Of a stretch of 64,000 bases of DNA, positions 21,991 to 34,497 are shown piece by piece. The stretch lies in assembly GCA_013407085.1 (NCBI GenBank), contig JACCGJ010023832.1, positions 29,573-93,572 of the forward strand, written 5' to 3'. The notes under the pieces are model-generated. The model ran no database searches. It had not been told where the DNA came from and saw nothing but the letters and a program-made list of their open reading frames with translations. This stretch comes from Atriophallophorus winterbourni (Eukaryota > Platyhelminthes > Trematoda > Plagiorchiida > Microphallidae). Within the stretch, counting starts at the first letter, position 1, and each line of letters begins with the position of its first letter. The translations under genes were made by a program, and so were the position numbers.

Positions 21991-22374
21991 CGCATTGCAA
22001 TTATCATTATCTTGTATTACAAATATTGATAAATACTAATAACCCTATCGGCTCAGTAATATCTTAATTACAAATTCGTTATTAATAACGGCGCAGGTTG
22101 GTCCATTTCGGCTTTAGCTGTTTAACTATACTCGAACATGATGATAATTATATCCGTTCGACTAAAAACCTTATTATAACCCATTGGCTTCTGCGTGAGA
22201 TATGTAGCCAATAAAAAGGTGATGCTTCTGTCATATTTTTATACTTTACCTGTGTCCGGGTTGAAAGTTCGGTCTAAAATGAAAGATCGTTAGTTAAATA
22301 ATGGAAATTATAGGCGTTTTAAAGTAATGTCTTATTCAATGATATATAAGCGGCATAGCATAATACGCTAAGCA

Positions 22375-22596
22375 TTAGGATTGTGTTGACACCTGGTCCA
22401 GGGTAATTTTCGTTGAATTTGGACACCATGACTTTGATGATACATATGGTTTTTTGAACCTTTTACCGTCGACAATCAGAGAATTACCAATGCATATAAA
22501 ATCGTCGTAACTACGAAGAATTCTGTGATTTACTTCAGTAGTAATATTTATCACTCGGGGATAATTTATCTCAACGCTTTCGTCTAAGTAACTCAT
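22375..22596 (-). CDS. Unassigned 73-codon open frame (doubtful)
   Basis: A hydrophilic peptide (HRILRSYDDFICIGNSLIVD, then GKRFKKPYVSSKSW) that reads like ordinary protein but matches no family I know. A stop lies just upstream of the ATG, so it cannot be extended N-terminally in frame without splicing. Frames of this size are common by chance here. It could be a transposon fragment or an exon. Confidence 0.15.
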   Translation of the reverse strand: MSYLDESVEINYPRVINITTEVNHRILRSYDDFICIGNSLIVDGKRFKKPYVSSKSWCPNSTKITLDQVSTQS

Positions 22597-23143
22597 TCAT
22601 GATTTTAGGCCACATAGTCAATAGATTTTTCAGTATTTTCATGCAGTGGTAAAAATCACAAGCTCTGATTAAGCTATACATGAAAAATGTTGTCTTGAAG
22701 AAAAGTATAACTGGAACCTTGAAAATCCGTTTTGCTTGTTTCACGGGTTAATTATTAAACAATATCAAACATAATCATGCGTTAACCTTCTATAAACTAA
22801 TAACATTTTCGGACTCTTAGATTTCAGTAAATGTAAGAAAACGGTTGAATTGCTCGATGTGACATGATTATTCCATGTTCCGGTAAAATCCGTCATCTGA
22901 ACATATTTTTGATGTAGGGTGAGAAGAGCGACCAGAATTGATTCAATGAATCAATTCATTTTAGTTTAATGTTTGGCAGTTGGCGATAATCTGGTCACTT
23001 ATTGCACCATTCGGTTGATCAGTACAACATCAATCACGTGAAGATTGCGTATCAAATCATTCTTTAGGAAAACCAGTCGGAGGCTGCAAGCGTTCATTAT
23101 GAATCTCACAAAAGAAGCAAAACTTATTGGACAAACGCGATAA

Positions 23144-25335
23144 TTACGTACTACACAAAGAATTCAACCCACACCTATCATGTATATACATATCCAGCAA
23201 CCAAGACACTATCGTGATACAACTTCGTTCTGGTTGTCTCTCTGATCTGATTTCTCTATCGATTGCTTGATAAACGATCAAATTTGACCAGTCGAGTCGC
23301 AGTTCACACTCTACCGGCAGTATGAAATTCCATATTGTTTGATTGCGGCTGACGCTGTCCATTCTGCCATATTTTTGAATATTGTTTGTTTTAATCATTC
23401 CAAAATCCGAAGTATTAAGTGTTAGCAATGGATGTCGTTTCACTTTTCAGCACTTTATATTCTTGTTTTGAGCCAAAGAAGGGTTGCTTCATATCATCAA
23501 ATAATCCTGTTTATCATCATTCGAAAATTCGAAACATTTATACATTTTACTGAATAACGTAGCTCATGTCTTCCAATATTGGTGCCGCATTTACTTGGAT
23601 AAAGAAAATTATCTGAAGATTAAGCACAGCAATTGTTTGAAGCTCACCGAAATGACCCTCGGCAAATGTTACTCTTAATGTCCAGGCTGTAAATGAATAC
23701 AACAATTCAAAAAAATAAGTTTTATGTTATTATTAAAGATTCATATTCCATTGATTTTCAGGCTTTTTTCGTTGATCTTAGGTATAAACTAACTCACACA
23801 AAAAAAACCGAGAGAGTGTTTGTTAAGTCTTATGGTGTGATCAAGTCAGTAAGTAGTGCTTAGTGCTGCGAATTTTCAGATTAATTAATTTGCAAAACAT
23901 TTATTATTTCGCGGTGTTGGAAATAATTCAGATCGCGTTTGTGCTAATTGAAGAAAAAAACACGAATCGGTACATGGATGTGGGTATGAGAAAAATGGCA
24001 ATGTATTATATTAATTGCCAAGCAAACCTTGGGAAATAGAATGATGCAACGTCCGAAGTTATTTTAACGGTTTATTGATGTTTCATATAGAAAATCCCTC
24101 ACATGTGCTAATTGATATTCTACGATGTTATTAGTTTCTAGATATTTATGTGCTGATATGGCGAAATTCCCTGAAAGAAAAAATGAGCACCTGGAATTTC
24201 ATGGCGAATTATTTTCAGAAATGACTTTTCTTTCTTTTGCGAATGAATCCTAACAACATTCTTGTTAATTTTCGGTTCGCAGGTTAAAATCTGGAAACTC
24301 TCGTGACAGCCATGAGATCACAGGCATCACTGCAAATAGTACTCTCTAATAATCAAAATACGGTGACTATTAAATGTATACCAGTTAAATCAAACAAGCA
24401 TGTAGTTGTCATACTGCTGAGAGAAAGGGAATATTATCTGGAAAACGATACGTTGCAAATGCTAAAAGCTTGTAAATAACGTAGGATCTTACAATATTCC
24501 TTGGAGGCATATCTCGCAAAGGTCTGCATTTGAGAGATCATTACACAATTGTGTATTGTATATATTTCTCCACATAAAGTGAATGATACGAAATTTGTAA
24601 CTGAAGCAATTTGAGATAATCGTGTCAGCAGTTTTTGGTTGAAAAGTCCTTGTGTTTGATATAACGTATTAATTTGTTTTACATATTGCACTGATCCTCA
24701 CGCATTACAGGTTATTCTTATGATAACGTATAATTTGTTACATGATATCGCGGAACGGATGTTGTTGGGACTAGCAATCTACACGACATTGATAGTGTTT
24801 CCTACGAAGTATCGACTGGACTAAGTGACGACATCTATATCCAGTGTAAATATCGTTGACAAGCTATAATAATACATGATGTCAGAAAATTCAGCTGAAC
24901 CTATGGATGTTATGGGTGTCGTTGAAGGCTTTCCAAAGCACGAGTAGAAGCGAGCCAGAAGCCAGTCGCTTACATGAATTTCGAGTATACATTATCTCAA
25001 TAGTTTAGAAAACGTAAGCTCTATAGGTACGTTAGTAAGTGAGCTCTTAGCATCGGTGAATCCCAGCATAGAATAAGTATGAACCATTCCATTTACTGTT
25101 TAACAGAGTTAACAAATTGCTCATCCAAAAAAGGTTTTATTACTCAGAAGGTATATCAAGCATGATGTAGTTCAACACTAAAATACTTTAATCTCTGAAA
25201 AACATGCAACGTAAATCCTTGAGATGTCGTCCTGAATTAATCTGCTGGACAAAACATAACTTCATCAGAAATTAGAGAACAATCAGCCCTTCATTTTTTG
25301 TTTTCATATGAAACGGTTTTCATCCCTGGTCGACG
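23144..25335 (+). repeat. Left arm of a large diverged inverted repeat
   Basis: The reverse complement of 48820-50700 can be followed through this stretch. Clear anchor pairs are 25060-25135 with 48995-49110, 24900-24985 with 49225-49305, 24490-24570 with 49400-49510, 23880-24080 with 49885-50110, 23690-23780 with 50185-50270, and 23400-23480 with 50440-50545. Identity is perhaps 70-80% with many small indels, so the duplication is old. Matching minus-strand (here) and plus-strand (there) peptide text, such as TNNIQKYG against TNNIRKYC, and RHISQRSAFERSLHN against RHILQGSTFERSLHN on other frames, hints at a formerly coding mobile element. No identity can be given. Confidence 0.8.
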
Positions 25336-25439
25336 GAATAACTTGACAAATATGAACGCAATGCGCACAATTCCTAAAAAACCATATTCATACATTCATT
25401 TGCAACCGTAGCCCAAAAGTTGTTTGCTGATAAAATGAT

Positions 25440-26665
25440 CTCAATTTGAATTACATTTGGTTTTATGCAGTATTCAGTCGATCACCTTTTAGTTGCTCAA
25501 TTGCGGCGTGATTTGCCTTCAGAAGCCAAGAGCAGTTTCTTTTCTTGCTCGTCGTTAAAAAGATGCTCCACAAAGTGTAACCTAAATTATCTGTCCTGGG
25601 CAAAGTCTTATCAAATCGTAGGATCACTTATTTTAGCTTCTATATAGCTTCTATATATCTTTTGCAAACGTATTCAAAACGCAAGTACGGATCGCCTAAA
25701 GATCAGCAACGTAGTTGTAACTCACCATTCTAGACATTGAGCATGCATCGCAGAAAACGAATCTACTATTGTTTGATATATTATAGCGACATGCAACCAA
25801 ACTCGTATACGTTTTACGGAAACTAACGTACGAAGATGTATCGCGAAAACTGAGACACCCAGCTGTCTTCAAACACGTTTTCGCAATGGTATGATACTAG
25901 CATGTAGAATATCATAAACCGCAGTTTAAAACAGTTATCCTCATACAGTTAGTTACAACATACATGCAGCAAATCAGCCATACTGCAAATTCCCACTTTC
26001 CGTATAAGCCAGCTGCATTGCAAAGAAAATATCTAAAAAGCATCAGAACTAGTAAATAACTTTATTTGAATCCTCAGTGAATTGCCAAAGGTTTTGAGCT
26101 GAAACAGTTAAAACTAATTGAGCCTTATATGCAAGTGTGTCAAGATATCAGGATTTCGAGCAAGCTTGTAATGCAGTCAATCATTTTATTCATTTCGAAA
26201 ACACATCCCCATGTGACATAAAAAAATGCATTCCTCTGATCACAAAAATATATTATGGTGACATACACTGGTCGCAACACTTTGCTTGACGTTGTTTCAT
26301 GCAAAGAATCATGTCGACAGTTGATCTTCCGCTGCGGAATCAACACTAAGTTTCGGAATTAACTCTATCAGCTTAACTTTCAAACGCCTCTGTAGGATTT
26401 CAGAAAACGAGTTGCCTACCGCATTTAAAACAGCAATTTTGCTAAGATGGTGGTACTTGTCTCGATCACCATTAAACTTTAATTACGTGATTTTTCAGTT
26501 TCACGCATAACATAAGTTACACATTCGCCTTGCCAGCACGAAAGAAGCAATCCATGAAGTGGCAGTGTTTAAACTGTCAAACGGTATTTCATCCGCTCAT
26601 GCTGGATTCCGATGTCAGCAGCTATCTAACAGCCGGCTATACACTTCATTACTCGGTTGAATTCA
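25440..26665 (-). mobile_element. Highly decayed RTE-type LINE
   Basis: At 25465-25760 the plus strand parallels the antisense C-terminus of the young RTE copy (CAATTGCGGCGTGATTTGCC, CTTTTGCAAACGTATTC, GCAAGTACGGATCGCC, GTAACTCACCATTCTA). At 26300-26660 it parallels the antisense RT fingers (AATCATGTCGACAGTTGATC, TTCCGCTGCGGAATC, GAGTTGCCTACCGCATT, CTTGCCAGCACG). Orientation and order are right for one element with a decayed or deleted middle. It lies 100 bp from the left inverted-repeat arm. No frame survives; the 68-codon minus frame at 26140-26346 is accidental. Confidence 0.8.
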
Positions 26666-29600
26666 TAAATATTTGTATATAACGAATTTGTATAACTAAT
26701 TGAACTGCTGTCCAATAGTCATTTGCAAACCGCCGAGATTTCTGCTAGACATTTTTTCTACCTGCAGTGGCAAGTCGTATGTTTGAACTGTTGGCATTCT
26801 TTCGAACAAAATAAAAATTTCTCTTCAAACCACATGTCATAAGAGGAGCTTCCGTTAAGAGAATGTTGCACATTAGAGGTTTCTTCGGAACATAGATAGC
26901 ATAATCGATGCGACGTATGCATATTTTATATGATTCTTAGTTTTCAGCAGATGCATCTGTTCCGTTTATCTTGATCAGCTCAATAATGAAAGCTTTTGCA
27001 AATCACACAGCTAAATTATTTTGCAACTAAGCTGATGTCGGTTTTAGACTAAATACTACATTTGACACCGTCTAATCTATTCGGAGGAGGATGGGGTTGC
27101 GTGCGTAGATCTAGCGGCTCCTTTATATTACCGTTTGTTCTACCTTCTCCAAATTTCTAAGAGACTTTAGCCAAGTATTGAGTTGTGTACGTTCTCTGAC
27201 ATTTAAAACAATAAATATCACTATAAAGTATATTGTGGGTTTGTTGTTTTGGTAATAACACCAATATTGCATAGCAGTTTTATAGTCCAAATCAGTTTGC
27301 TTTCGCTTCTGCTAATTTTATTAGGCTTTTACTGAAGTGATCACCAACTTCTGGCAGTAGAGTTCGCAATGATTTCGTATCGCTTTCTGTTTCTGAATTC
27401 ATTTAAATTTCCATGTACCAACTTAGGATTGAAAACCGTGACGAGATTGGTCCTTTTTTTCCTGGGGACTACCCAGGTTAAAGCGGTTAGATAGCCTTCA
27501 ATAAGACCTGCATATCTTTTCCACCCTGATCCTTAGCCTTAGACGGTCAGGTCCACGCCCATCGAGCAATAACGTGCAATGGCATCGGTTTCTTCCACTT
27601 CATATTATCCACATAAATGAAATAACATTTTGTTTCTGTTAGTGCGTTCCGATGTCCAACAAGGTTATCAAATATGGATTAGTAGCTGCCCATCAAGGAA
27701 TTTCGCCCTCCTCACGACGACCATCCAACCAAATGAATTAACTGTAGTATTTTGCAACGACGTTATTCTAGGAATTGTCAGCACGCTATAGAATTCAAAT
27801 TAACCTGCCCGATCATAATCCAAGTTCAAGTTTGTCCACGAGATTGACACTTTTCGATGAATAAATAAAACCGCAAGGGAGTGGACGTATAAATTTAGCG
27901 CTTTCCGATAGGTACGTAGACTAACTACATCGTCTTACGTGATCCACTTACAAGAAGCTAAAGGGATTTGAGCCACAATTCAGCCACATTCACACCTCGT
28001 GTCAATATAATAAAATTTGTTAGGTCACACAGTACCACGCGAGCAGTTAGAGTCTCGAGCGTGTTTGTTGGAGTCTTCATTTGAGTCTCACAGTTAGAGC
28101 ATATTTAGAAGTCAGAGCTCGTCACAAAAACGCTTCTGCACAGGCAACCTTAGAACCCACCGCTACGCAAAATGATTGAAGGAAAGTTTTACCAGTGACG
28201 CTAGTTGAAAGTCCACAGAATCCATGTAAGCGCACTTTGGAACAGACAGTCAATTACAATAGATAGTGCATCGTATAGAAAATATTTCTGTGCAACCACC
28301 GACTTTGCTGTCTGAACTTCGTAATGGATGGATCAACAGATTTTCTGGCACATCACGGCAACGTCAATTGATTATATAAACGCTTTAAACATTGTAAATT
28401 TACACATGATCCGTTTAAGTGCAGAATATTCATCAGCCGTCTGCAATCCGCAATCACAACTGATGTACGGACTTTACTAAAACCCATGTTTGTCGCTCCG
28501 AGCAGATCAAAATTAGCATCAAATAATGAGAAGTGAAATACATTTTCAGCAAGATTCCACTAAAGTGTAATCTAATGTGCATGGTTCTATTTCATTTATT
28601 GTCCTTCATCAATAATTTCCCGTGCAATGTCAGAGTATCTTCAGTCATCTGATGTATTGAAAACTCTTAAGCTTATACAGCGTAATGGAGCATGGCATTT
28701 TAAAAGAAAATACCCAGAAAGGAACATGATTCGACATAAAAGGGTAAAATCGCACTCATGAATAAAGTCTTCACAATATATCCTTCCTTGAAGTCACGCT
28801 GAGCAATCACCAGCGTACATTATTAGATAGATTTGGATAACAGCCTGATGAACGACTTAAATACATTTATATACCTTTCTACCTGCAGATTTCACACTCG
28901 AAATCTTGCATCAAACATAAACGAAGAACACGACAACCAACCCTTGGTGTAGATGGTCCGATATACATTCATCGTGAACGATATGGACGCAAATATTACT
29001 GTACAAGCAACCCGCGAAAATTAGAACGCTCGATCTAAATGCGGTTTGTCAATGTCATGGATATAAGAAGTAGCATAATCTTATCCAGTACTATCGAGAA
29101 CTATGCAATTAACTCGAACGCATTGACTAGTACTGTTTACTAGCTATAGCTTTCAAGATTATTAATCACTGACTAAATATTTTTTTCTGTTTTCTGTTGA
29201 CCAATTGTCAAGAAATGTATGACCCAAAAACACCAGTCTATCCCGCGAATGGATTGTACAAATCGTTAATTTGTATCCCTGCAGTTCTCGTGATAGACAA
29301 ATAGACTTTATAATAAATATTCGAAACAACTTCTTATAAATACGTAATAAGATGCGTTATTGTATATTGATGTTATATTTCGGCATTTCGATTTTTTGAA
29401 ATACTTATAGCAACATGTGATTGATTCTTCGTTCATGACGATATTAAGAACGATGTTGAACATACATCCACAAACAAAAAGTATTCTCAGTTGAAAATTT
29501 GAAAGAACCTAATCATTAAAACTATTATATTTTAAGTTATCGTTCATATCGTAATGCTGTGGTGGGCATTTTACTTTATTCCTCGATTCCCTGTATATCT

Positions 29601-29940
29601 TCGATCAATATTGAAAGTTGTACGTCATGTTTACCGTCACATAACGTCCAGTGATTACAAACCTTTACTTCTATCCGGAGACTTTTTGGGCGAATTTACA
29701 TTACACGTTCGTTTATTGGTTCCGGCCTATCACGGATCAAGCATTGCGCCCAGATTAGTGTCCGCAATTTGATTATCTTGTCACGATGTTTGGTCTTCAC
29801 TTTGATCATCAGGAAATTTACATATTGCTACAGACATCCTAGCCTCAATACAACTAGATATTTCATGGAAAATAGATTATTCATGTCGCGAGGATGCACT
29901 TACGCATAGGAAGTTTATCAACTATACCTGTAGTTCAAAA
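26666..29940. other. No recognised feature (3.3 kb)
   Basis: No frame longer than 72 codons (29554-29772, plus, unassigned). No RT, transposase or structural RNA signature was found. A slightly GC-richer patch at about 27450-27600 (CTGGGGACTACCCAGG palindrome-like text) could be a degenerate element end but is not assignable. Confidence 0.6.
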
Positions 29941-32218
29941 CAAGATTAAAACTGTGCTGTTATTTCTAATTCATTCAAATATACAAACAAAATATTACCA
30001 CATGAGAGTTACCTTAGTAAGCTTAATCTGACAGTTAATTAATTAATATTTTGTTTACCAGTGTTTCTGCCCATGCTTAGTAAATTCTACTGAAGAACTG
30101 ATGACCGGTTATGTATGGTCCCTTTAATAGCTCCAGTAAATCTTGCAACAAAATAATCACTTGTTTTTTAATTGTAAATTTTTGAGACAAATTCACTCAA
30201 ATCCGAATTTATTTGGATCTGTTTCAAATCAAATGTGAAGATCGGTCTTGCAATGATTGGCTTTGCCAATCTTATCAACAGTAACTATCAAGTTCAATTT
30301 TGCTCACTGTTTTAAACAAATAACAAAATTTTGCAAATCGTGATATCTATACTAATTTGAGTGAGTGACTGGGTTTATCCTATCATAGTTGCATTCCTTT
30401 GAATGACGAACAATTAATTTAACATATTTCAAAGCATTCGTCATAATTTCTATCAAAATTATTATTTTATCTGTGTCATCTCTGCTACTTGTCCTGTAAG
30501 GCTTAATGAAATGTCTGTTAAAGGAATGTAATCCAATAACAAATTATAGTACATTGTTTAAACTTAACATACTTTGATGAATACCGATGTTTCGGTAATC
30601 ATTTTCATAACTTTTTTCTGTTCGATTATGTAAAATTATAAATAGACTCACATGCAACTCTAACAACTTTCGGGAGTTTCGCTGCAATAAAATTCAGTAA
30701 AATTGAGATTTCATATAATCAGCACATATCTACAGAAAAAACGCTGAATTCGGGAGCATGAAACCGAATTAGTAACGGATAATCGTCTAAAATTAAACTC
30801 ATTCTAACGCTCAATGATTGTACCTGAGCAGTAGATGTTGGGGTTAAGATCCACGTGTGTAATTTATATATGCCGAAAGACTTTGATTGCATAAACCGAA
30901 GTATCCTATTGCGAAAGCCTGAACGTTCTGGTATCCGTCCTCGGTCCAATCTTATTGCACTCCATGCCAATGGCATAAGGCTCTTATCAAATGTAACTTC
31001 GTAATGTTCGCGAACGACATTGAAGCGTGGTCCATGATTAGTGTGAACTACCTCAGAAGGATTCGAAAACTCCGCGGATGATCCCCAGATATCGTATATT
31101 CACCATTTCCAAAAGTGTTGCGTATACAACATTAGCAATTGTGTACAGATTCAATATTCTCTTCAAAGAAACAGTCATTCTCTAACCAAATAACAGAAGG
31201 AATTACGTGTTTTATTCTGCAAAAGCATAGTTATAACAACTGACTGCAAATTCTTCTACAGGAAAACACCACATGATAATTATGTGATGCTCTCAAAACA
31301 CTCAATTTTCAGTATATTAATTACGTATATGGGATTCACTATAAGGTATTCAGTGCAAGCCTGGTCGGTATGGTTTAAAAAGTATTTGCCACTTTGCTAA
31401 CTATATACAATGGAGCTACTAAACGTTTTGCCGGATCCAGACGGATACTATAGAACGAACGAATATCCACACTTATATTATTTATTGATACACATTGTTG
31501 GCTCCAAGGGTATTTGATTTCGGTTAACAATAATTTTTCAAACTCAAATACCCTCTACAATGCTCACGGGGCTCGCAGTAATAGCAAGCTCACACCCTCA
31601 CTCTGAATGTACATGACTCACGACTCAAATGCACAGCACATGTTTTGCCGTGTAATGTTGTTATACTTAGAACAGACAATACTATTATGCTGTGCACACC
31701 AAATTAAAACCTTATTCAAGAGAATTCGTGTTGCCTTGTCGGCCATTGATCTGTGCATTTGAGAAAGATATGCATCTTGAGTCCATCAGTCTATGCGTGT
31801 CTCCCATGTGCAAACTAAATCATTTTCTTTAATTTGAAGTTTTTTTCTGATTCTTAACTACTCCGTTAGTAAGCAAATCTTATTATGGCTTCTCAAAAAT
31901 GATTGCTTGTCAAAATAATTGTTCAAATGTAATGATGCGTTTTTTGTATATCTTATGCATTTGTATCCAATTAATATAAATTTAGGTTTAGGCGAATATT
32001 ATGCGGTTTCTTCCTATTAAATTTGTATGCGTTTTATGACTTTACGTATATAATGATATTGGTCTTGAAAAACGTTGTTGTTGGATATATCTGGTGTTAT
32101 TGCAATAAACAACATTTCCAAATATGAGTTTCATTATTGCCACTTATTGTGATTTGCGATAATTGAGTAGCCACACTGATTAAAACAAAGGATTAGAACA
32201 ATAATGTAAACTAAAAAG
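29941..32218. repeat. 2.28-kb array, unit 1
   Basis: The first unit, 2278 bp. In the second half it shares variants with unit 3 (CGTAATGTTCGCGAAC, GGCATAAGG, ACAATGGAGC, GGATCCAGACGG). Near its end it shares variants with unit 4 (TTTACGTATAT, GCGATAATTG). Confidence 0.95.
30719..30976 (-). CDS. Array open frame, unit 1 (85 codons, doubtful)
   Basis: A basic peptide: MPLAWSAIRLDRGRIPERSG, FRNRILRFMQSKSFGIYKLH, TWILTPTSTAQVQ. The frame stays open upstream of the ATG to 31099 (about 127 codons in all, adding EVVHTNHGPRFNVVREHYEV and TFDKSL). A CAG|GTACAATC sequence follows the TSTAQ codons and could serve as a splice donor, which would make the upstream part an exon. Between units most base changes in the frame alter the amino acid, and unit 3 has a stop, so there is no sign of purifying selection within the array. 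Function unknown. Confidence 0.25.
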   Translation of the reverse strand: MPLAWSAIRLDRGRIPERSGFRNRILRFMQSKSFGIYKLHTWILTPTSTAQVQSLSVRMSLILDDYPLLIRFHAPEFSVFSVDMC

Positions 32219-34497
32219 CAAGATTAAAACTGTGCTGTTATTTCTAATTCATTCAAATATACAAACAAAATATTACCACATGAGAGTTAACTTAGTAAGC
32301 ATAATCTAACAGTTAATTAATTAATATTTTGTTTACCAGTGTTTCTGCCCATGCTTAGTAAATTCTACTGAAGAACTGATGACCGGTTATGTATGGTCCC
32401 TTTAATAGCTCCAGTAAATCTTGCAACAAAATAATCACTTGTTTTTTAATTGTAAATTTTTGAGACAAATTCACTGAAATCCGAATTTTTTTGGATCTGT
32501 TTCAAATCAAATGTGAAGATCGGTCTTGCAATGATTGGCTTTGCCAATCTTATCAACAGTAACTATCAACTTCAATTTTGCTCACTGTTTTAAACACATA
32601 AGAAAATTTTGCAAATCGTGATATCTATACTAATTTGAGTGATTGACTGGGTTTATCCTATCATAGTTGCATTCCTTTGAATGACGAACAATTAATTTAA
32701 CATATTTCAAAGCATTCGTCATAATTTCTATCAAAATTATTATTTTATCTGTGTCATCTCTGCTACTTGTCCTGTAAGGCTTAATGAAATGTCTGTTAAA
32801 GGAATGTAATCCAATAACAAATTATAGTACATTGTTTAAACTAAACATACTTTGATGAATACCGATGTTTCGATAATCATTTTCATAACTTTGTTCTGTT
32901 CGATTATGTAAAATTATAAAAAGACTCACATGCAGCATTAACAAAATCCGGGAGTTTCGCTGAAATAAAATTCAGTAAAATTGAGATGTCATATAATCAG
33001 CACATATCTACCAGAAAAAACGCTGAATTCGGGAGCATGAAACCGATTTAGTAACGGATAATCGTGTAATATTAAACTCATTCTAACGCTCAAAGATTGT
33101 ACCTGAGCAGTAGATGTTGGGGTTAAGATCCACGTGTGTAATTTATATATGCCGAAAGCGTTTGATTGCATAAAACGCAGTATCCTATTGTGAAAGCTTG
33201 AACGTTTTGGTATCCGTCCTCGGTCCGATCTTATTGCACTCCATGCCAATGGCATGAGGCTCTTATCAAATGTAACATCGTAATGTTTGCGAATGACATT
33301 GAAGCGTGGTCCATGCTCAGTGTGAACTACCTCAGAAGGATTCGAAAACTCCGCGGATGATCCCCAGATATCGTATATTCACCATTTCCAAAAGTGTTGC
33401 GTATACAACATTAGCAATTGTGTACAGATTCAATATTCTCTTCAAAGAAACAGTCATTCTTTAACCAAATAACAGAAGGAATTACGTGTTTTATTTTGCA
33501 AAAGCATAGTTATAACAAGTGACTGCAAATTCTTCTACAGGAAAACACCACATGATAATTATGTGATGCTCTCAAAACACTCAATTTTCAGTATATTAAT
33601 TACGTATATGGGATTCACTATAAGGTATTCAGTGCAAGCCTGGTCGGTATGGTTTAAAAAGTATTTGCCACTTTGCTAACTATATACAAGGGAGCTACTA
33701 AACGTTTTGCTGGATACAGACAGATACTATAGAACGAACGAATATCTACACTTATATTATTTATTGATACACATTGTTGGCTCCAAGGGTATTTGATTTC
33801 GGTTAACAATAATTTTTCAACCTCAAATACCCTCTACAATGCTCACGGGGCTCGCAGTAATAGCAAGCTCACACCCTTACTCTGAATGTACATGACTCAC
33901 GACTCAAATGCACAGCACATGTTTTGCCGTGTTATGTTGTTATACTTAGAACAGACAATACTATTATGCTGTGCACACCAAATTAAAAAACTTATTCAAG
34001 AGAATTCGTGTTGCCTTGTCGGCCATTGACCTGTGCATTTAAGAAAGATATGCATCTTGAGTCCATCAGTCCATGCGTGTCTCCGATGTGCAAACTGAAT
34101 CATTTTCTTTAATTTGAAGTTTTTTCTGATTCTTAACTACTCCGTTAGTAAGCAAATCTCATTATGGCTTCTCAAAAATGATGGCTTGTCAAAATAATTG
34201 TTCAAATGTAATGATGTGTTTTTTGTAAATCTTATGCATTTGTATCCAATTGATATAAATTTAGGTTTAGGTGAATATTATGCGGTTTCTTCCTATTAAA
34301 TTTGTATGCGTTTTATGACTTTTCGTATATAATGATATTGGTCTTAAAAAACGTTGTTGTTGGATATATCTGGTGTTATTGCAATAAACAACATTTCCAA
34401 ATATGAGTTTCATTATTGCCACTTATTGTGATTTGCGACAATTGAGTAGCCACACTGATTAAAACAAAGGATTAGAACAATAATGTAAACTAAATAG
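32219..34497. repeat. 2.28-kb array, unit 2
   Basis: The second unit, 2279 bp. It shares variants with unit 4 in the middle (ATGTTTGCGAA, GGCATGAGG, ACAAGGGAGC, GGATACAGACAG) and with unit 3 near the end (TTTTCGTATAT, GCGACAATTG). It has many private changes in the first half, such as GAGTGATTGAC and TTTCGATAATC. Confidence 0.95.
32989..33255 (-). CDS. Array open frame, unit 2 (88 codons, doubtful)
   Basis: The counterpart of the unit 1 frame, with several substitutions (SDRGRIPKRSSFHN; MQSNAFGIYK) and a different C-terminus (FSGRYVLII) caused by one extra base near 33010 relative to unit 1. It is open upstream to 33378. Confidence 0.25.
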   Translation of the reverse strand: MPLAWSAIRSDRGRIPKRSSFHNRILRFMQSNAFGIYKLHTWILTPTSTAQVQSLSVRMSLILHDYPLLNRFHAPEFSVFSGRYVLII

